From Acetitomaculum ruminis DSM 5522 (GTDB lineage Bacteria > Bacillota > Clostridia > Lachnospirales > Lachnospiraceae), in the NCBI RefSeq assembly GCF_900112085.1, contig NZ_FOJY01000006.1, positions 126,064-188,962 of the forward strand: a stretch of DNA of 62,899 nt. The letters run 5' to 3'. Numbering within the stretch: position 1 is the stretch's first letter; every line of letters begins with the position of its first letter. Below the pieces are notes generated by a model that made no database searches, was not told the DNA's origin, and worked only from the letters and a program-made list of their open reading frames with translations. Shown here in pieces: positions 8,319 to 16,714 of the stretch. A program made the position numbers and the translations under genes.

Positions 8319-10072
8319 AAATTCTCTTGGTTGGCGTAAATGCCAAATACATACATACAGGTCTTGCCATAAGAAGTCTGAAAAAATACAGTGGATTTAA
8401 AGAAGTTGAATTATGTGAATATACCATAAATCATGAAAAGGGATTTGTAATATCAGAGATATTTAAAAAGAAAGCCGATGTTTTGGCATTTTCTTGTTAT
8501 ATCTGGAATATCAACTACATATATGAAATATGTTCGGACCTTTCCAAAATTTTACCGGAAACAGATATCTGGCTGGGAGGTCCCGAGGTTTCTTTTGATG
8601 CAGAAGAAGTACTGAAAAATCATCCTTATCTTAAAGGTGTAATGAGGGGAGAGGGAGAGGAGATTTTTAAGGAACTTTCTTCTTTTTATGTAAAAAAAGA
8701 AACGGATTTGGAAAGTATTAAGGGAATTACCTATAAAGAAAAGGACGAAATAATAAAAAATCCGGATATGCCTCTTTTAAACATGGATTTACTGCCTTTT
8801 TGCTATGACGAGGAAGAATTTAATGACAAAAAAATAATGTATTATGAAGGAAGCAGAGGTTGTCCGTTTTCTTGTAGTTATTGTCTTTCCTCTTTAGATA
8901 AAAAAGTGAGATTTAAAAGTATAGACCTGGTAAAAAAAGAGTTAAAAATCTTTATTGAAAAAAAAGTCCCTCAGGTAAAATTTGTGGACAGAACCTTTAA
9001 CTGCAGTAAAAAATATACAATGGCAGTATGGAAATTTCTTGTGGAAAATGACAAAGGGATTACAAATTTTCATTTTGAAATAGAAGCTGATATTTTAGAT
9101 GATGAGGAAATTGAGCTGATTAATTCCATGAGACCGGGACTGATACAGTTAGAAATCGGAGTTCAATCCACTAATGATAATACAATTAAAGCCATAAATC
9201 GTCGGGTGGAATTTTCCAAAATAAAAAAAGCTGTGGAAAAAATCGCAAAAAACAATAATGTACACCAGCATCTTGACCTTATAGCAGGACTTCCTTTTGA
9301 AGGCTTTGAAAGCTTTAGAAAATCCTATAATGATGTATATTCCCTAAAGCCAAATCAGCTGCAATTGGGATTTTTAAAGGTTTTAAAGGGCTCAAAGATG
9401 CATGAAATGGCAAAAGAATACGGAATTAAATATCAAAATAAGGCTCCTTATGAAGTTTTGATGACGGACTTTTTAAGCTATGATGAAATAATAAAGATAA
9501 AACTGGTGGAGGAAATGACAGAGGTTTATTATAACTCTCATCAGTTTGACACCTGTCTTGCCACAATAAATCCCCAAAATACTTTTGATTTCTTTTTAAA
9601 TCTGGGAAAATATTATGATGATAAGGGACTTTTGGAAATAAAACATAAAAGAGTAAGCCGTTATGAAATATTAATAGATTATGTGAAAAATGAAGCTTTG
9701 GCAGAGGAAAAATTACTTTTGGAAGCAGCAGATTTTGACCTGTATTTAAGGGAAAATATGAAAACAAGACCGGCATTTTCAAAGTCTTATTCAAATGAAG
9801 AAAAGGAAATCATTAAAGAATTTTATAAAAAAGAGGCAATGGAGCATAATCTTTTAAAGGACTATGAGAAAATGGATTATAAACAGCTTATGAGAATGAC
9901 CCATATAGGTATTTACAGTAATGATTTTACCAGGGCGGATGCTGATTTTAAGTTGGATAATGAAAAAAAATACTATATATTATTTGATTATAAAAACAGA
10001 AGTGAGATAGATTATTCTGCAAGGGTTTACCTTATAAATGATTTGCTTAAAGGAGAAACAAATGTTATTTGA
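8315..10072 (+). CDS. B12-binding-type radical SAM protein (DUF4080 group)
   Basis: The 585-residue protein has an N-terminal cobalamin-binding-like region (KILLVGVNAKYIHTGLA; LGGPEVSFDAEEVL near 90), a radical SAM core with the CPFSCSYC cluster motif near residue 188, and a C-terminal region like DUF4080. Radical SAM chemistry uses a [4Fe-4S] cluster and SAM; the substrate is not known for this group. The start codon is TTG, overlapping the previous stop. Its own end overlaps nth by 11 bp. Confidence 0.85.
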   Translation: MKILLVGVNAKYIHTGLAIRSLKKYSGFKEVELCEYTINHEKGFVISEIFKKKADVLAFSCYIWNINYIYEICSDLSKILPETDIWLGGPEVSFDAEEVLKNHPYLKGVMRGEGEEIFKELSSFYVKKETDLESIKGITYKEKDEIIKNPDMPLLNMDLLPFCYDEEEFNDKKIMYYEGSRGCPFSCSYCLSSLDKKVRFKSIDLVKKELKIFIEKKVPQVKFVDRTFNCSKKYTMAVWKFLVENDKGITNFHFEIEADILDDEEIELINSMRPGLIQLEIGVQSTNDNTIKAINRRVEFSKIKKAVEKIAKNNNVHQHLDLIAGLPFEGFESFRKSYNDVYSLKPNQLQLGFLKVLKGSKMHEMAKEYGIKYQNKAPYEVLMTDFLSYDEIIKIKLVEEMTEVYYNSHQFDTCLATINPQNTFDFFLNLGKYYDDKGLLEIKHKRVSRYEILIDYVKNEALAEEKLLLEAADFDLYLRENMKTRPAFSKSYSNEEKEIIKEFYKKEAMEHNLLKDYEKMDYKQLMRMTHIGIYSNDFTRADADFKLDNEKKYYILFDYKNRSEIDYSARVYLINDLLKGETNVI

Positions 10073-10715
10073 TGTCAACGACAAAAAAAGCTTAAAAAGG
10101 CGTGATAATATTTTAAAAGCCTTAGATGAAAAATACGGCAAAGAATATATCTGCTATCTTAATCATAAAAATGCCTGGGAATTGCTGGTTGCCACAATAC
10201 TAAGCGCCCAGTGCACAGATAAAAGAGTAAATATTATTACAAAAGATTTGTTTAAAAAATATGATACAATGGAAAAATTTGCCGGGGCGGATATTTCAGA
10301 TCTTGAAATAGATATAAAACAGGCAGGTTTTTATCATAATAAAGCAAAAAATATAAAAAATGCAGCTATTATGCTTTTGGAAAAATATAATGGAGAAATA
10401 CCCTCGGATTTAAAGGAACTTACTTCCTTACCGGGAGTAGGCAGAAAAACAGCCAATGTCATCAGGGGAAATATTTTTAATGAGCCCAGCATTGTGGTGG
10501 ATACCCATGTAAAAAGGATTTCAGGCAAATTAGGCTTCACCGGTGAAAAAGACCCGGTAAAAATAGAATATGATTTAATGAAGGTTTTACCAAAGGATCA
10601 CTGGATACTGTGGAACATTCATATAATCACGCTGGGACGAAGTATCTGCTTTGCCAGAAATCCGGATTGTGATAATTGCTTTTTAGGAAATTTTTGTCCC
10701 TCTAAGGGAAAATAA
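10062..10715 (+). CDS. nth: Endonuclease III (DNA glycosylase/AP lyase)
   Basis: This base-excision repair enzyme removes oxidised pyrimidines and nicks abasic sites. It has the helix-hairpin-helix LPGVGRKTANVIRG, the catalytic Lys within it, the catalytic Asp in VVDTHVKRIS, and the C-terminal [4Fe-4S] motif C-x6-C-x2-C-x5-C (CFARNPDCDNCFLGNFC). I place the start at the ATG at 10062, six bases after AGGAG, giving 217 residues; an upstream ATG at 10038 lacks a ribosome site. The start lies within the last codons of the radical SAM gene. Confidence 0.95.
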   Translation: MLFDVNDKKSLKRRDNILKALDEKYGKEYICYLNHKNAWELLVATILSAQCTDKRVNIITKDLFKKYDTMEKFAGADISDLEIDIKQAGFYHNKAKNIKNAAIMLLEKYNGEIPSDLKELTSLPGVGRKTANVIRGNIFNEPSIVVDTHVKRISGKLGFTGEKDPVKIEYDLMKVLPKDHWILWNIHIITLGRSICFARNPDCDNCFLGNFCPSKGK

Positions 10716-10725
10716 ATAATAAAAG

Positions 10726-11355
10726 TCAGTCTGTATCAAAATCCTCTTTTTCTCCTATGGAGGATTTAAGGGTTCTTATTATTTTTGCTCTGGAAAGAGA
10801 ATTAAGGGTCTTTGCCTGTCTGATAAGCTCCGGAATTTTATCTTCAAGATCCATATCCTTATAACAGTTGGCAAGCGTTTCATAGCTGATGCTTATATCT
10901 GTTCCGATAAAAACGGCATATTCAAGGATTTTACGGCACTCATCAAGGCGGCCGGCCTGGTAAAACCTGTCTCCCAAAGCATTTAAAAGTCTGACTAAAG
11001 TGGTGAAATTTTCATCTGCTTCGATTAAAAACTGAAGGTTGGCAGGACCATACTCCATTTTCAATTCGGTATTGCTTATACCGGTTAAATTTAGTATAGT
11101 TTTATCAGTAAGTTCAATGATTGTAGTCTTTATATTGTCAATTTCCGAATTGTTTTCCATGTTTAATGGAAGCTTGTCAACGGGAACTTTAATATAATCC
11201 AGAGAATTTATATCCTTTTTACGGGATGAGTTGGCTTTTGACTCTTTTTCCCAAAAGTCATCCACCGTGTTTTTATTTTTAGATTTTGACATTTTGATAG
11301 CGATATTGGTAGCTATTACAAATGTAATAAATATTGTTAATAATGGGAAATGCAT
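10726..11355 (-). CDS. Membrane-anchored protein with TPR-like helices
   Basis: A 209-residue product with one N-terminal membrane helix (LLTIFITFVIATNIAI) and a cytosolic helical tail. The stretch ALGDRFYQAGRLDECRKIL followed by YETLANCYKDMDLEDKIPEL looks like a pair of tetratricopeptide helices. The function is unknown. It converges on nth with only 10 bp between, and a divergent start region separates it from the small membrane peptide at 11391. Confidence 0.75.
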   Translation of the reverse strand: MHFPLLTIFITFVIATNIAIKMSKSKNKNTVDDFWEKESKANSSRKKDINSLDYIKVPVDKLPLNMENNSEIDNIKTTIIELTDKTILNLTGISNTELKMEYGPANLQFLIEADENFTTLVRLLNALGDRFYQAGRLDECRKILEYAVFIGTDISISYETLANCYKDMDLEDKIPELIRQAKTLNSLSRAKIIRTLKSSIGEKEDFDTD

Positions 11356-11390
11356 ATTTTAATCCTTTCAGAAAGAGGTGAATCAAACAA

Positions 11391-11501
11391 ATGTTTAACT
11401 TTAAAAAAACAAAAAACAGACGCATATTTGCAGCTGCCATAGTTGTAGTATTAGTACTTGCAATGGTAGTGCCGATGGTATTATCTGCTCTTGTTTACTA
11501 A
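11391..11501 (+). CDS. 36-residue membrane mini-protein
   Basis: This short reading frame starts with ATG at 11391 and encodes a basic head (FNFKKTKNRR) and one membrane helix (AAAIVVVLVLAMVVPMVL). A GAGGTG ribosome site lies upstream. The lysine/arginine-then-helix layout is typical of small single-pass proteins found in Lachnospiraceae. It sits alone between the divergent TPR protein and the VanW gene. The role is unknown. Confidence 0.6.
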   Translation: MFNFKKTKNRRIFAAAIVVVLVLAMVVPMVLSALVY

Positions 11502-11647
11502 TTTAGTTCATATTGAATATTGTGTCAATATCATGTAATAAGTTATTTTTTTTTAAGAAAAGCATTTTAATTAATGCATAATCAAAAGAAGAGATAAATT
11601 TTATCAATAAAATTTAGCATTAATTAAAAGCAGGAAAGGAAATAGTC

Positions 11648-13240
11648 ATGAAAAAGAACCCAGGAGTGTTTTTTATTATGCTTGGTCTTGTAAGTGCATT
11701 GCTTCTTGTTATTTCCATGGATTCTTTTGCCGCTTCAAAAGATGAAACCATATTAAATGGTGTTAAAGCCGGCGGAAAAGATATTTCGAAAATGACCTTA
11801 GATGAGGCAAAACAGGCAGTTTCTGACTATGTTAATACACTTTTAAGCAAGACGCTAACTGTAAAAACCGGAGAAAATAAGACTGAAGTTGCGGTTTCGG
11901 ATTTTAATATCAGCTGCGACTATGAAGAAGTTGCTGATGAGGCCTTCGAAATCGGAAGAAATGGAAACATTGTTACTCGTTACAAAACTATTCAAAAGTT
12001 AAATAGTGACGGAATTATTATTCCTATCAGTTTTAAAGCAGATGACGAAGCAGTAAGTTCAATCGTAAAATCCCAGGCGGATAGCTTTAATGTGGAGCCT
12101 GTTGATATGTCCCTTACAAGACAAAACGGAGAGTTTGTTATAAATGAGGGAAAGGAAGGAATAGTAGTAAAAGAAGATGCCTCAAAAGAGCTTGTTTCGA
12201 AATTTTTTGAATCTTCATTTTCTGATGGAGAGTCGGTTATAGAACTTGATTATGAAGCAGAAGCACCAAAGGGAGACAGAAAACAATTAGAAAAAGTTCA
12301 TGATCTTTTAGGTTCATTTTCCACTAATTGCGGCTCTGGAGCCCGAGTTACAAATATCGCAAATGGTGCCTCCCTTATAAATGGTTCTATTGTTTATCCG
12401 GGAGAAGAATTTTCCGCAAACGCAGCCATGGAACCATATGACGGAGCACATGGATATGTTTTGGGAGGTTCCTATGAAAACGGCACGGTAGTTCAAACCT
12501 ACGGCGGAGGTATCTGTCAGGTTTCTTCTACTCTTTACAATGCAGTACTTTACGCCGAACTGGAAGTCACCCAAAGACAATGTCATTCAATGCTTGTAAA
12601 TTATGTGGCGCCTTCAAGAGATGCTGCCATAGCAGGTGATGTAAAGGATTTGAAATTTAAAAACAATACTGATGCACCTATATACATAGAAGGTTATGTA
12701 TCAGGTGGAGTAGTAGGTTTTAATATATATGGACATGAAACCAGAGACCCAAGTAGAAGTGTAGAATACGAAAGCCAGACTCTTAGTACCAATGAGCCAC
12801 AAAAGACTTTTACAGCTTCAGGGGCGGCTTTTGGTAGTATGAGCACAGTATCTACGGGACATGTTGGTAAAAAAGCTGTACTTTGGAAAGTGGTTTATGA
12901 AAACGGAGTAGAAAAAAGCAGAACACAGATTAACAGTAGTTCCTACAGAAGTAGTCCTACCACTATATCAGTAGGTATTTCATCAGTTTTAGAAGAGGCC
13001 AATGTGGCACTTAATTCAGCTATTGCTTCAAACAGCGAGGCTGCCATTAATCAGGCTATTGCAACCTGGTCAGGCCCTATTGCCGAGGAAGAGGCTAAAA
13101 TAGCTCAACAGCAAGCAGAAGAAGAAGCTAAAAAAGCTGAGGAAGAGGCAAAGAAAGCCCAGGAAAACGGTGAAAATACTGAAAATAATCAGGAAGGGGA
13201 TAATTCAAACCCGGATTCCGGTGAGAATAATCAACAGTAA
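11648..13240 (+). CDS. VanW-family surface protein with peptidoglycan-binding domain
   Basis: The 530-residue product begins with a signal peptide or anchor (FFIMLGLVSALLLVISMDSFA). A putative peptidoglycan-binding domain of the type that precedes VanW covers about 35-200, and the VanW domain follows, with YPGEEFSANAAMEPYDGAHG near 257 and TYGGGICQVSSTLYNAVL near 285. The C-terminal ~60 residues are a low-complexity Glu/Ala/Gln/Asn tail. VanW proteins occur in glycopeptide-resistance clusters, but stand-alone copies like this one are common in clostridia and are not evidence of resistance. It is probably extracytoplasmic and cell-wall linked. Confidence 0.9.
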   Translation: MKKNPGVFFIMLGLVSALLLVISMDSFAASKDETILNGVKAGGKDISKMTLDEAKQAVSDYVNTLLSKTLTVKTGENKTEVAVSDFNISCDYEEVADEAFEIGRNGNIVTRYKTIQKLNSDGIIIPISFKADDEAVSSIVKSQADSFNVEPVDMSLTRQNGEFVINEGKEGIVVKEDASKELVSKFFESSFSDGESVIELDYEAEAPKGDRKQLEKVHDLLGSFSTNCGSGARVTNIANGASLINGSIVYPGEEFSANAAMEPYDGAHGYVLGGSYENGTVVQTYGGGICQVSSTLYNAVLYAELEVTQRQCHSMLVNYVAPSRDAAIAGDVKDLKFKNNTDAPIYIEGYVSGGVVGFNIYGHETRDPSRSVEYESQTLSTNEPQKTFTASGAAFGSMSTVSTGHVGKKAVLWKVVYENGVEKSRTQINSSSYRSSPTTISVGISSVLEEANVALNSAIASNSEAAINQAIATWSGPIAEEEAKIAQQQAEEEAKKAEEEAKKAQENGENTENNQEGDNSNPDSGENNQQ

Positions 13241-13279
13241 AAAATTTATGCTAAAAATGCATAATCGGAGGGAAATGAT

Positions 13280-14269
13280 ATGGAAATAGGTAAAGTTCCG
13301 GAAACGGTATTAAAACGTTCCATAATCAAACAGATAAAAAATCAAAGAAGTGAAGTTTTGTTGGGAAGCGGAGTAGGCGAGGACTGCGCCGCTTTAAAAC
13401 TCCTTGAGGATGAGGTTTTTGTGGTTTCAACAGATCCCATTACCGCATCAGATAAGGACATGGGAAAACTTGCTATAAATATAACGGCTAATGACCTGGC
13501 TTCTGCGGGAGCTGAGCCAGTAGCCGTTATGCTTACCTTTTTGCTTCCTCCTGCCACTTTGGAGGAGGATATTAAGGAATTGATGACTCAGATTCAATTA
13601 GAATGTCAAAGACTTAATATTCAGACCATTGGAGGACATACAGAAATTACTGATGCAGTAAATAAACCTGTCATTTCAGTTACCGGAATCGGAAAGGTAC
13701 AGGAAAGTAAGCTTATAAGTACAGCCGGCGCTAAAAGCGGGCAGGATGTGGTTGTTACAAAGTGGATAGGTATAGAAGGCACTGCAATTCTTGCCAGAGA
13801 ATTTGAAGATGAACTTAAGAAAAAATATCCTGAAGAATTTATAGACAGGGCAAAGGAATTAAACAGGTATCTCTCGGTACTAAAGGAGGCCGCCACCGCC
13901 GTTAAGTTCGGCGTCAGTGCTATGCATGATATTACCGAGGGTGGCGTATTTGGAGCTCTTTGGGAGATGTCACAGGCTTCTGGTGTCGGACTTACAGTAG
14001 ATTTGAAAAAAATTCCCATTCGTCAGGAAACAGTTGAAATTTGTGAATATTTTGAAATCAATCCATATAAATTAATATCTAGCGGGTCAATGCTTATTGC
14101 AGCGGATAATGGACATGACCTGGTTTCTTTACTGGAAAAAGAGGGCATATCTGCCAGTGTAATCGGAAAATTTACAGACAGCAATGACAGAGTTTTCCTA
14201 AATAATGACGAAAGAGGATTTTTAGAACCACCAAAAACAGACGAAATCTATTCAGTATATAAGCGATAA
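13280..14269 (+). CDS. AIR synthase-related protein, HypE-like
   Basis: The 329-residue protein has the two-domain ATP-binding architecture of the PurM/HypE/SelD/ThiL superfamily: GVGEDCAAL near residue 32, FVVSTDPITAS near 48, the DLASAGAEPVAVMLTFLLPP segment near 70-90 and a C-terminal HDITEGGVFGALWE near 215. No hydrogenase maturation neighbours are present, so a HypE role is doubtful. It is 16 bp upstream of an Lrp regulator and an aminotransferase on the same strand, suggesting a three-gene operon. The reaction is not known. Confidence 0.85.
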   Translation: MEIGKVPETVLKRSIIKQIKNQRSEVLLGSGVGEDCAALKLLEDEVFVVSTDPITASDKDMGKLAINITANDLASAGAEPVAVMLTFLLPPATLEEDIKELMTQIQLECQRLNIQTIGGHTEITDAVNKPVISVTGIGKVQESKLISTAGAKSGQDVVVTKWIGIEGTAILAREFEDELKKKYPEEFIDRAKELNRYLSVLKEAATAVKFGVSAMHDITEGGVFGALWEMSQASGVGLTVDLKKIPIRQETVEICEYFEINPYKLISSGSMLIAADNGHDLVSLLEKEGISASVIGKFTDSNDRVFLNNDERGFLEPPKTDEIYSVYKR

Positions 14270-14285
14270 AAGGAAGGCGATAAAA

Positions 14286-14783
14286 ATGCAGGAATCAATG
14301 CGTGAGAAAATTTTAACTTTTATAGAAAAAAACAGCCGTATTGAATTAAAAGAGCTGGCAATTATTCTTGGGGTGGAGGAAGCCACAGTAGCCAATGAAC
14401 TGGAACAAATGGAAAAAGAAAACATTATTTGCGGTTATCATACCATGATTGACTGGGAAAAAACCTCTAAAGAAAGAGTTTCAGCTCTTATCGAGGTAAG
14501 GGTAACTCCACAAAGAGGTCAGGGATTTGACAGAATTGCCCAAAGAATTTATAACTATTCAGAAGTTGAATCAGTATTTCTCATGTCAGGAGGCTATGAT
14601 TTATTAGTAACTCTTGAAGGAAAGACTCTTAGAGAAGTTTCTCAATTCGTATCAGACAAATTATCAACATTAGACTCAGTAATAAGCACCACCACTCACT
14701 TCATCTTAAGAAAATACAAAGATCACGGAACTATCCTTTGTCAGGGAGCATCCGATGACCAGAGAATGAAGGTGTCATTTTGA
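14286..14783 (+). CDS. Lrp/AsnC-family transcriptional regulator
   Basis: A 165-residue regulator: the N-terminal winged helix-turn-helix (ELKELAIILGVEEATVANELEQM) is followed by an Lrp-type ligand-binding domain (ALIEVRVTPQRGQGFDRIAQ, then VESVFLMSGGYDLLVTLEG). Such proteins often sense amino acids and regulate adjacent metabolic genes. Its stop overlaps the TTG start of the aminotransferase, so it is translationally coupled to it and likely controls this operon. Confidence 0.92.
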   Translation: MQESMREKILTFIEKNSRIELKELAIILGVEEATVANELEQMEKENIICGYHTMIDWEKTSKERVSALIEVRVTPQRGQGFDRIAQRIYNYSEVESVFLMSGGYDLLVTLEGKTLREVSQFVSDKLSTLDSVISTTTHFILRKYKDHGTILCQGASDDQRMKVSF

Positions 14784-15940
14784 GAAATCCCTTATCAAAA
14801 ACAGTTGAAGGACTTGCTCCTTCAGGTATAAGAAAATTTTTTGATGTTGTCAGTGAGATGAGTGATGCAATTTCTTTAGGTGTTGGTGAGCCTGATTTTG
14901 ATACCCCTTGGCATATTCGTGATGAGGGTATTTATACTCTTGAAAAAGGAAAGACCTTTTATACCTCCAATGCAGGTTTAAAAGAGCTTAAAGAAGAAAT
15001 CTGCAAATATTTAAAAAGACGTTTTAATGTAAGCTATCATTTTCAGGACGAAGTACTTGTTACAGTAGGAGGAAGTGAAGCCATAGATGTTGCCTTAAGA
15101 GCAATGCTTGACCCGGGAGATGAAGTTTTGATTCCCCAACCAAGTTATGTTTCCTATGAGCCTTGTACCGTACTTGCAGGGGGAGTTCCAAAGATTATTA
15201 ATCTTAAAGAGGAAAATGAATTCAGACTTACAAGGAAAGAACTTGTAGATGCCATAACCCCAAAAACTAAGGTTTTGATACTTCCTTTCCCTAATAATCC
15301 TACCGGTGCTATTATGGAAAAGAAAGATTTGGAAGAAATAGCAGATGTAATAGTTGATAATGATTTATATGTTATTTCTGATGAGATATACGCAGAATTA
15401 ACCTATGGCAGAGAACATGTCACAATAGCCTCTTTACCAGGGCTTAAAGAAAGAACCATTCTTATAAACGGTTTTTCAAAGGCCTATGCCATGACAGGCT
15501 GGAGACTTGGATATGCCTGCGGTCCGGAAAATATTATGGAGCAAATGATAAAAATACATCAATATGCTATCATGTGTGCCCCTACAAATAGCCAGTATGC
15601 AGGAGTTGAAGCCCTTAAAAAAGGTGATGAGGATGTTGCTATGATGAGGGAAACTTATGATGGCAGAAGACGATTTTTAATGCAGGCTTTTAAAGATATG
15701 GGAATAGATTGTTTTGAGCCTTATGGTGCCTTTTATGTTTTTCCAAGCATAAAAAAATACGGCATGACTTCTGATGAATTTGCTACAAAACTTTTGGAAG
15801 ATCAAAAAGTGGCAGCAGTTCCGGGAACAGCCTTTGGAGCCTGTGGTGAGGGATTTTTGCGAATTTCCTATGCTTATTCCTTAGAAGACTTAAAAGCGGC
15901 TTTGGAAAGAGTAGAAGCTTTTATTAAAAAGCAAAAATAA
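14780..15940 (+). CDS. PLP-dependent aminotransferase, class I/II
   Basis: The 386-residue enzyme has the fold-type I motifs: VGEPDFDTPWHI near residue 33, the phosphate-binding GGSEAIDVALRAM near 97, FPNNPTGA near 170, the PLP aspartate region VISDEIYAEL near 200, and the PLP lysine in INGFSKAYAMTGWRLGYA near 231. The substrate is not clear from sequence; aspartate, alanine or aromatic amino acids are all possible. The start is TTG overlapping the Lrp stop. A terminator follows. Confidence 0.93.
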   Translation: MRNPLSKTVEGLAPSGIRKFFDVVSEMSDAISLGVGEPDFDTPWHIRDEGIYTLEKGKTFYTSNAGLKELKEEICKYLKRRFNVSYHFQDEVLVTVGGSEAIDVALRAMLDPGDEVLIPQPSYVSYEPCTVLAGGVPKIINLKEENEFRLTRKELVDAITPKTKVLILPFPNNPTGAIMEKKDLEEIADVIVDNDLYVISDEIYAELTYGREHVTIASLPGLKERTILINGFSKAYAMTGWRLGYACGPENIMEQMIKIHQYAIMCAPTNSQYAGVEALKKGDEDVAMMRETYDGRRRFLMQAFKDMGIDCFEPYGAFYVFPSIKKYGMTSDEFATKLLEDQKVAAVPGTAFGACGEGFLRISYAYSLEDLKAALERVEAFIKKQK

Positions 15941-15952
15941 AGAATAAAAAAC

Positions 15953-15996
15953 AGACCGGTATCTTTTTAAAACAAATATGGGATATCGGTCTTTTT
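15953..15996 (+). terminator. Intrinsic terminator after the aminotransferase operon
   Basis: AGACCGGTATC pairs with GATATCGGTCT across an A/T-rich loop and runs into TTTTT. Confidence 0.8.
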
Positions 15997-16080
15997 AAGT
16001 GAATTTAAGCATATATTTTTGTAAAAGCGTTGGATTATGTGTTAGAGGAAATCTTAAAAATTAGAAAGTGAGAAGAAAAA

Positions 16081-16584
16081 ATGTCAAAAATGAATATTGT
16101 ATTGTTGGAGCCTGAGATACCGGCAAATACAGGAAATATTGGAAGAACCTGTGTTGCAACAGGAACAAGACTTCATTTAATAGAGCCACTTGGCTTTAGG
16201 CTTGGACAAAAAGAATTAAAAAGAGCCGGAATGGATTACTGGCAGGATCTTGATGTTACAAGATATATGAATTGGGAGGATTTCCTGGAAAAAAATCCCG
16301 GGGCAAAGATTTATATGGCCACAACAAAATCCAAAACAAATTATACAGATGTTAAATATGAAGAAGACTGTTTTATTATGTTTGGTAAGGAAAGTGCAGG
16401 AATTCCGGAAGAAATCCTGGTTAAAAATCAAAAAAACTGTGTCAGAATACCCATGAATCATGATATAAGATCACTAAATTTATCAAATTCAGTGGCAATT
16501 GTTCTTTATGAAGCCCTTAGGCAAAACGGCTTTTCAGACATGGAAAAGCAAGGAAATCTTCATAGATTATCCTGGAGCGAATAA
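16081..16584 (+). CDS. trmL: tRNA (cytidine/uridine-34 2'-O)-methyltransferase
   Basis: A SPOUT-family methyltransferase of 167 residues acting on the wobble nucleotide of tRNA-Leu species. The N-terminal VLLEPEIPANTGNIGRTC is the substrate-interacting TrmL signature. The trefoil knot that binds SAM is marked by MFGKESAGIPEEI near residue 100 and RIPMNHDIRSLNLSNSVAIV near 121. It is transcribed alone, with a terminator on each side. Confidence 0.95.
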   Translation: MSKMNIVLLEPEIPANTGNIGRTCVATGTRLHLIEPLGFRLGQKELKRAGMDYWQDLDVTRYMNWEDFLEKNPGAKIYMATTKSKTNYTDVKYEEDCFIMFGKESAGIPEEILVKNQKNCVRIPMNHDIRSLNLSNSVAIVLYEALRQNGFSDMEKQGNLHRLSWSE

Positions 16585-16588
16585 ATAT

Positions 16589-16636
16589 AATAATAGCCAG
16601 GCAACTTTTTACATAAGTGCCCGGCTATTATTTTAT
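16589..16636. terminator. Terminator between trmL and mutS2
   Basis: AATAATAGCC (16589-16598) pairs with GGCTATTATT (16623-16632) and continues into TTTTA. It ends the plus-strand trmL transcript; the mutS2 stop lies about 80 bp further on the other strand. Confidence 0.75.
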
Positions 16637-16714
16637 GTTTATAAAATTAGTAACTGCCTTGGCAGGAAACTATATGACGGATGAAATAATCAGGAGTCTA
16701 ATGAATTAATGTTT

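Noticed and set aside
11648-13240. Calling the VanW protein a vancomycin-resistance gene
   Set aside because: No vanR/S/H/A/X-type genes are adjacent, and stand-alone VanW-domain proteins are common in clostridia.
13280-14269. Naming the AIR-synthase-like gene hypE
   Set aside because: The fold matches, but no hydrogenase maturation genes are nearby and the family is functionally mixed.
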